Program-made: the position numbers and the translations under genes
The notes under the pieces: model-generated
Seen by the model: the letters and a program-made list of their open reading frames with translations, nothing else
The model's database searches: none
Told to the model about the DNA's origin: nothing
NCBI GenBank assembly: GCA_005240145.1
Contig: SBAS01000096.1
Span: 1 to 38,909 of the forward strand
DNA from: Nitrosomonadales bacterium
GTDB taxonomy: Bacteria > Pseudomonadota > Gammaproteobacteria > Burkholderiales > SG8-39
Reading direction: 5' to 3'
DNA: 38,909 nucleotides
Shown: in pieces, positions 36,543 to 38,909 of the stretch
Layout of the letters: each line of letters begins with the position of its first letter
Position numbering within the stretch: the first letter of the stretch is position 1

Positions 36543-38002
36543 ATTTTGTTTTGCAAAAGAAAGTCTCTGAAAAACTCAGAGAATTTCTGCCCGCGCGCTG
36601 CGTGCTCTGGCAGGAGGAAGACACGCGCCCCTACGAATGCGACGGGCTCACCGCGTACCGGCGCCTGCCGATGGTCGTGGCCCTGCCCGAAACCGACGCG
36701 CAGGTGCAGCGCATCCTGCAGACCTGTCACGCGCTCGGCGTGCCCGTGGTGCCGCGCGGCGCGGGCACCGGCCTGTCCGGCGGCGCGCTGCCGCCGGGCG
36801 ATGGCGTGCTGCTGTCGCTGGCCAAGTTCATGCGCGTGATACGCGTCGATCCGCTGGCGCGCATCGCGGTGGTGCAGCCCGGGGTGCGCAACGCGGCGAT
36901 TTCGGATGTCGTAGCGCCCTTCGGCCTCTACTACGCGCCTGATCCGTCGAGCCAGATCGCCTGCTCGATCGGCGGCAACGTCGCCGAAAACTCCGGCGGC
37001 GTGCATTGCCTCAAGTACGGACTCACCGTGCACAACGTGCTGCGCGTGCGCGGCTACACGATCGAGGGCGCGGCGGTCGATTTCGGCTCCGAGGCGCTGG
37101 ATTCTCCCGGCTGCGATCTGCTCGCGCTCGCGATCGGTTCGGAGGGCCTGCTTGCGGTGACCACCGAGGTGACCGTGAAGTTGTTGCCGAAACCCGAGTG
37201 CGCGCGCGTGATCATGGCTTCCTTCGACGACGTGCAGAAGGCGGGCGACGCGGTCGCCGCGGTGATCGGCGCGGGCATCATTCCCGCCGGCCTGGAAATG
37301 ATGGACCGGCCGGCGACGCATGCCGTGGAACAGTTCGTGCACGCCGGCTACGACCTGGATGCGCTGGCCATCCTGCTGTGCGAATCCGACGGCAGCGCCG
37401 CCGAAGTCGAGGACGAAATCGCCCGCATGAAGCAGGTGCTCGAAGCCGCCGGCGCGACGCGGCTCGCCGTGTCGCGCGACGACGCCGAGCGATTGCGCTT
37501 CTGGTCCGGACGCAAGGCGGCGTTCCCCGCGGTCGGGCGCATCTCGCCCGACTACTACTGCATGGACGGCACGATCCCGAAGAAGCGCCTGGGCGAAATG
37601 CTCAATTTCATCGGCACGCTGGAGAAGAAATACGGCCTGCGCTGCCCCAACGTGTTCCATGCCGGCGACGGCAACCTGCACCCGCTCATCCTGTTCGACG
37701 CCAACGACCCCGAGCAGTTGCAGCGCACCGAGGCGTTTGCCGCCGAAGTGATGGAAAAATGTGTCGAGGTGGGCGGCACCATCACCGGCGAACATGGCGT
37801 GGGCGTGGAAAAGATCGACCAGATGTGCGCGCAGTTCAATTCCGCCGAGCTGGAAATCTTTCACGCCATCAAGCGTGCCTTCGATCCCAAGGGCCTGCTC
37901 AATCCGGGCAAGGCGGTGCCGGCCCTGTCGCGCTGCGCCGAATTCGGCCGCAGGCATGTGAAAACCGGCGCGCCGCCGCACGCCGGTTTGCCGCGCTTTT
38001 GA
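36518..38002 (+). CDS. glcD: Glycolate oxidase subunit GlcD (FAD-linked)
   Basis: A 494-residue FAD-linked oxidase of the vanillyl-alcohol oxidase fold. FAD-binding segments are VVPRGAGTGLSGGALP (about 80-95), CSIGGNVAENSGGVHCLKYG and GSEGLLAVTTEVTVKLLP. HAGDGNLHPLILFD and the C-terminal GEHGVG..K also fit. It oxidises glycolate to glyoxylate with GlcE and GlcF. The GTG at 36518, with AAGGA 5 nt upstream and a 25-nt overlap with hyi, is preferred over TTG at 36551, which lacks a ribosome binding site. Length matches E. coli GlcD (499). Confidence 0.93.
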   Translation: MGSALPQVDFVLQKKVSEKLREFLPARCVLWQEEDTRPYECDGLTAYRRLPMVVALPETDAQVQRILQTCHALGVPVVPRGAGTGLSGGALPPGDGVLLSLAKFMRVIRVDPLARIAVVQPGVRNAAISDVVAPFGLYYAPDPSSQIACSIGGNVAENSGGVHCLKYGLTVHNVLRVRGYTIEGAAVDFGSEALDSPGCDLLALAIGSEGLLAVTTEVTVKLLPKPECARVIMASFDDVQKAGDAVAAVIGAGIIPAGLEMMDRPATHAVEQFVHAGYDLDALAILLCESDGSAAEVEDEIARMKQVLEAAGATRLAVSRDDAERLRFWSGRKAAFPAVGRISPDYYCMDGTIPKKRLGEMLNFIGTLEKKYGLRCPNVFHAGDGNLHPLILFDANDPEQLQRTEAFAAEVMEKCVEVGGTITGEHGVGVEKIDQMCAQFNSAELEIFHAIKRAFDPKGLLNPGKAVPALSRCAEFGRRHVKTGAPPHAGLPRF

Positions 38003-38909
38003 CCGCGCAGGAACTTCAGGAGCGGATCAAGGCGGCCGCCGGCAGCGGCTCGGCGCTGCGTATCCGCGGCGGCGGCACGAAGGATTTCTACGGCAACGAC
38101 GCGCGTGGCGAAGTGCTCGACACGCGCGGCCACGCCGGCGTCGTCGCCTATGAGCCGACGGAACTGGTGATCACGGCCCGCTGCGGGACTTCCTTGAGCG
38201 AAATCCAGGACGTTCTGGGCGGGAAAAATCAGATGCTCCCGTTCGAGCCGCCGCATTTCGGCGCCGGCGCGACGCTCGGCGGCTGTGTCGCGGCGGGCCT
38301 CTCGGGACCGCGGCGCGCGAGCGCCGGCGCGGTGCGCGATTTCGTGCTCGGCGCGAAGATTGTCGATGGCCGGGGGCAGGCGCTCGCCTTCGGCGGCCAG
38401 GTGATGAAGAACGTCGCCGGCTACGACGTGTCGCGCCTGCTCGCCGGTTCCCTCGGCACGCTCGGCCTGATGCTCGAGGTTTCGCTCAAGGTGTTGCCGC
38501 GGCCCGCGGCTGAAATGACACTCAGGCTCGAAATGCCCCAGGCCACGGCTCTGGAGAGCCTCAACCGCTGGGCCGGCCAGCCCCTGCCGGTTTCGGCGAG
38601 CGCCTGGCAGGACGGCGAACTTGGCTTGCGGCTTTCCGGCGCACCGGGCGCGATTCGCGCCGCAGCGGCCAAGATCGGCGGCGAGAGGGTGGACGAGGCC
38701 GCGGCAGAGGCGTTCTGGAGCGGCATCCGCGAGCAGACGGATGCGTATTTCGCCGGCGACACGCCGCTGTGGCGCCTGTCGCTGCCTTCGCATGTGCCGC
38801 AAGTGGACCTGCCGGGCACCCAGCTCATCGAGTGGGGCGGCGCTTTGCGCTGGCTGAAAACGAATGCGCAGGCGGCCACGGTGCGTGCCGCGGCGGCGCA
38901 GGCCGGCGG
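37999..38909 (+). CDS. glcE: Glycolate oxidase subunit GlcE (3' end beyond window)
   Basis: The frame from TTG at 37999, overlapping the glcD stop (TTGA), is open for 303 codons to the window edge. The protein starts MTAQELQERIKAAAGSGSAL and continues with RIRGGGTKDFYG. It has GlcE-typical TELVITARCGTSLSEIQ, LGGCVAAGLSGPRRASAGAVRDFVLG and GGQVMKNVAGYDVSRLLAGSLGTLG. GlcE is the second FAD-binding-type subunit of glycolate oxidase. About 50 residues are missing at the C-terminus judging by the usual ~350, and glcF is expected next. Confidence 0.93.
   Translation, partial: MTAQELQERIKAAAGSGSALRIRGGGTKDFYGNDARGEVLDTRGHAGVVAYEPTELVITARCGTSLSEIQDVLGGKNQMLPFEPPHFGAGATLGGCVAAGLSGPRRASAGAVRDFVLGAKIVDGRGQALAFGGQVMKNVAGYDVSRLLAGSLGTLGLMLEVSLKVLPRPAAEMTLRLEMPQATALESLNRWAGQPLPVSASAWQDGELGLRLSGAPGAIRAAAAKIGGERVDEAAAEAFWSGIREQTDAYFAGDTPLWRLSLPSHVPQVDLPGTQLIEWGGALRWLKTNAQAATVRAAAAQAG

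Overview
The window is a gene-dense, GC-rich stretch of a proteobacterial chromosome, most likely a betaproteobacterium (Burkholderiales or a relative). This is judged from gene content: a phasin of the betaproteobacterial granule-associated type, a monomeric NADP-isocitrate dehydrogenase, a stand-alone DUF3108 protein, a three-histidine-box desaturase with the long C-terminal extension of betaproteobacterial DesA-like proteins, GluQ, a clpS-clpA pair and an aapJQMP amino-acid ABC transporter. No rRNA, tRNA, IS element, prophage or CRISPR array was seen. Most of it looks like core housekeeping sequence with a few accessory insertions.

Layout, left to right. 1-6.2 kb: the first codons of an unidentified minus-strand gene, a TPMT-like methyltransferase, the DEAH helicase hrpA coupled to an EI24/CysZ-like membrane protein, and oxyR. 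6.2-8.2 kb: a molybdopterin-binding (MoaB/CinA-type) protein, a Phd-VapC toxin-antitoxin pair with a striking promoter/operator palindrome, and an unknown secreted protein. 8.2-10.7 kb: phasin phaP with a two-promoter regulatory region, a DMT-family transporter and gluQ. 10.8-15.7 kb: a six-gene overlapping string, trx-pirin-fumC-purN-DUF3108-rsmB. 15.9-20 kb: a fatty acid desaturase, rpmB-rpmG, radC, and coaBC-dut. 20-26.4 kb (minus strand): icd, clpS-clpA, then a small cytochrome c and a flavocytochrome c sulfide dehydrogenase-type flavoprotein. 26.5-30.3 kb: a TPR protein coupled to an EF-hand HupE/UreJ-like membrane protein, a small lysine-rich repeat protein, a DUF192 protein and a PuuD N-terminal-like membrane protein. 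30.3-35.7 kb (minus strand): a small membrane protein with a TauE/SafE permease, followed by aapJ-aapQ-aapM-aapP. 35.8 kb to the end: hyi-glcD-glcE, glycolate/glyoxylate metabolism, with glcE cut by the window edge.

The most useful observations are regulatory and architectural. The toxin-antitoxin promoter lies wholly inside a 36-bp near-perfect inverted repeat. The phasin gene has two candidate promoters, each followed at the expected +1 by the same motif, as expected for a PhaR-type repressor. An OxyR-type half-site covers the oxyR start. Ten adjacent same-strand gene pairs share a 4-nt start/stop overlap, seven of them using GTG or TTG, and three convergent pairs share their stop codons reciprocally (TTAA or CTAG). 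The least explained genes are the lysine-rich exported repeat protein (24-bp tandem repeat, long leader), the TPR plus EF-hand HupE pair, and the two-TM protein tied to the TauE/SafE permease. I do not see a clear-cut novel defence or mobile system.
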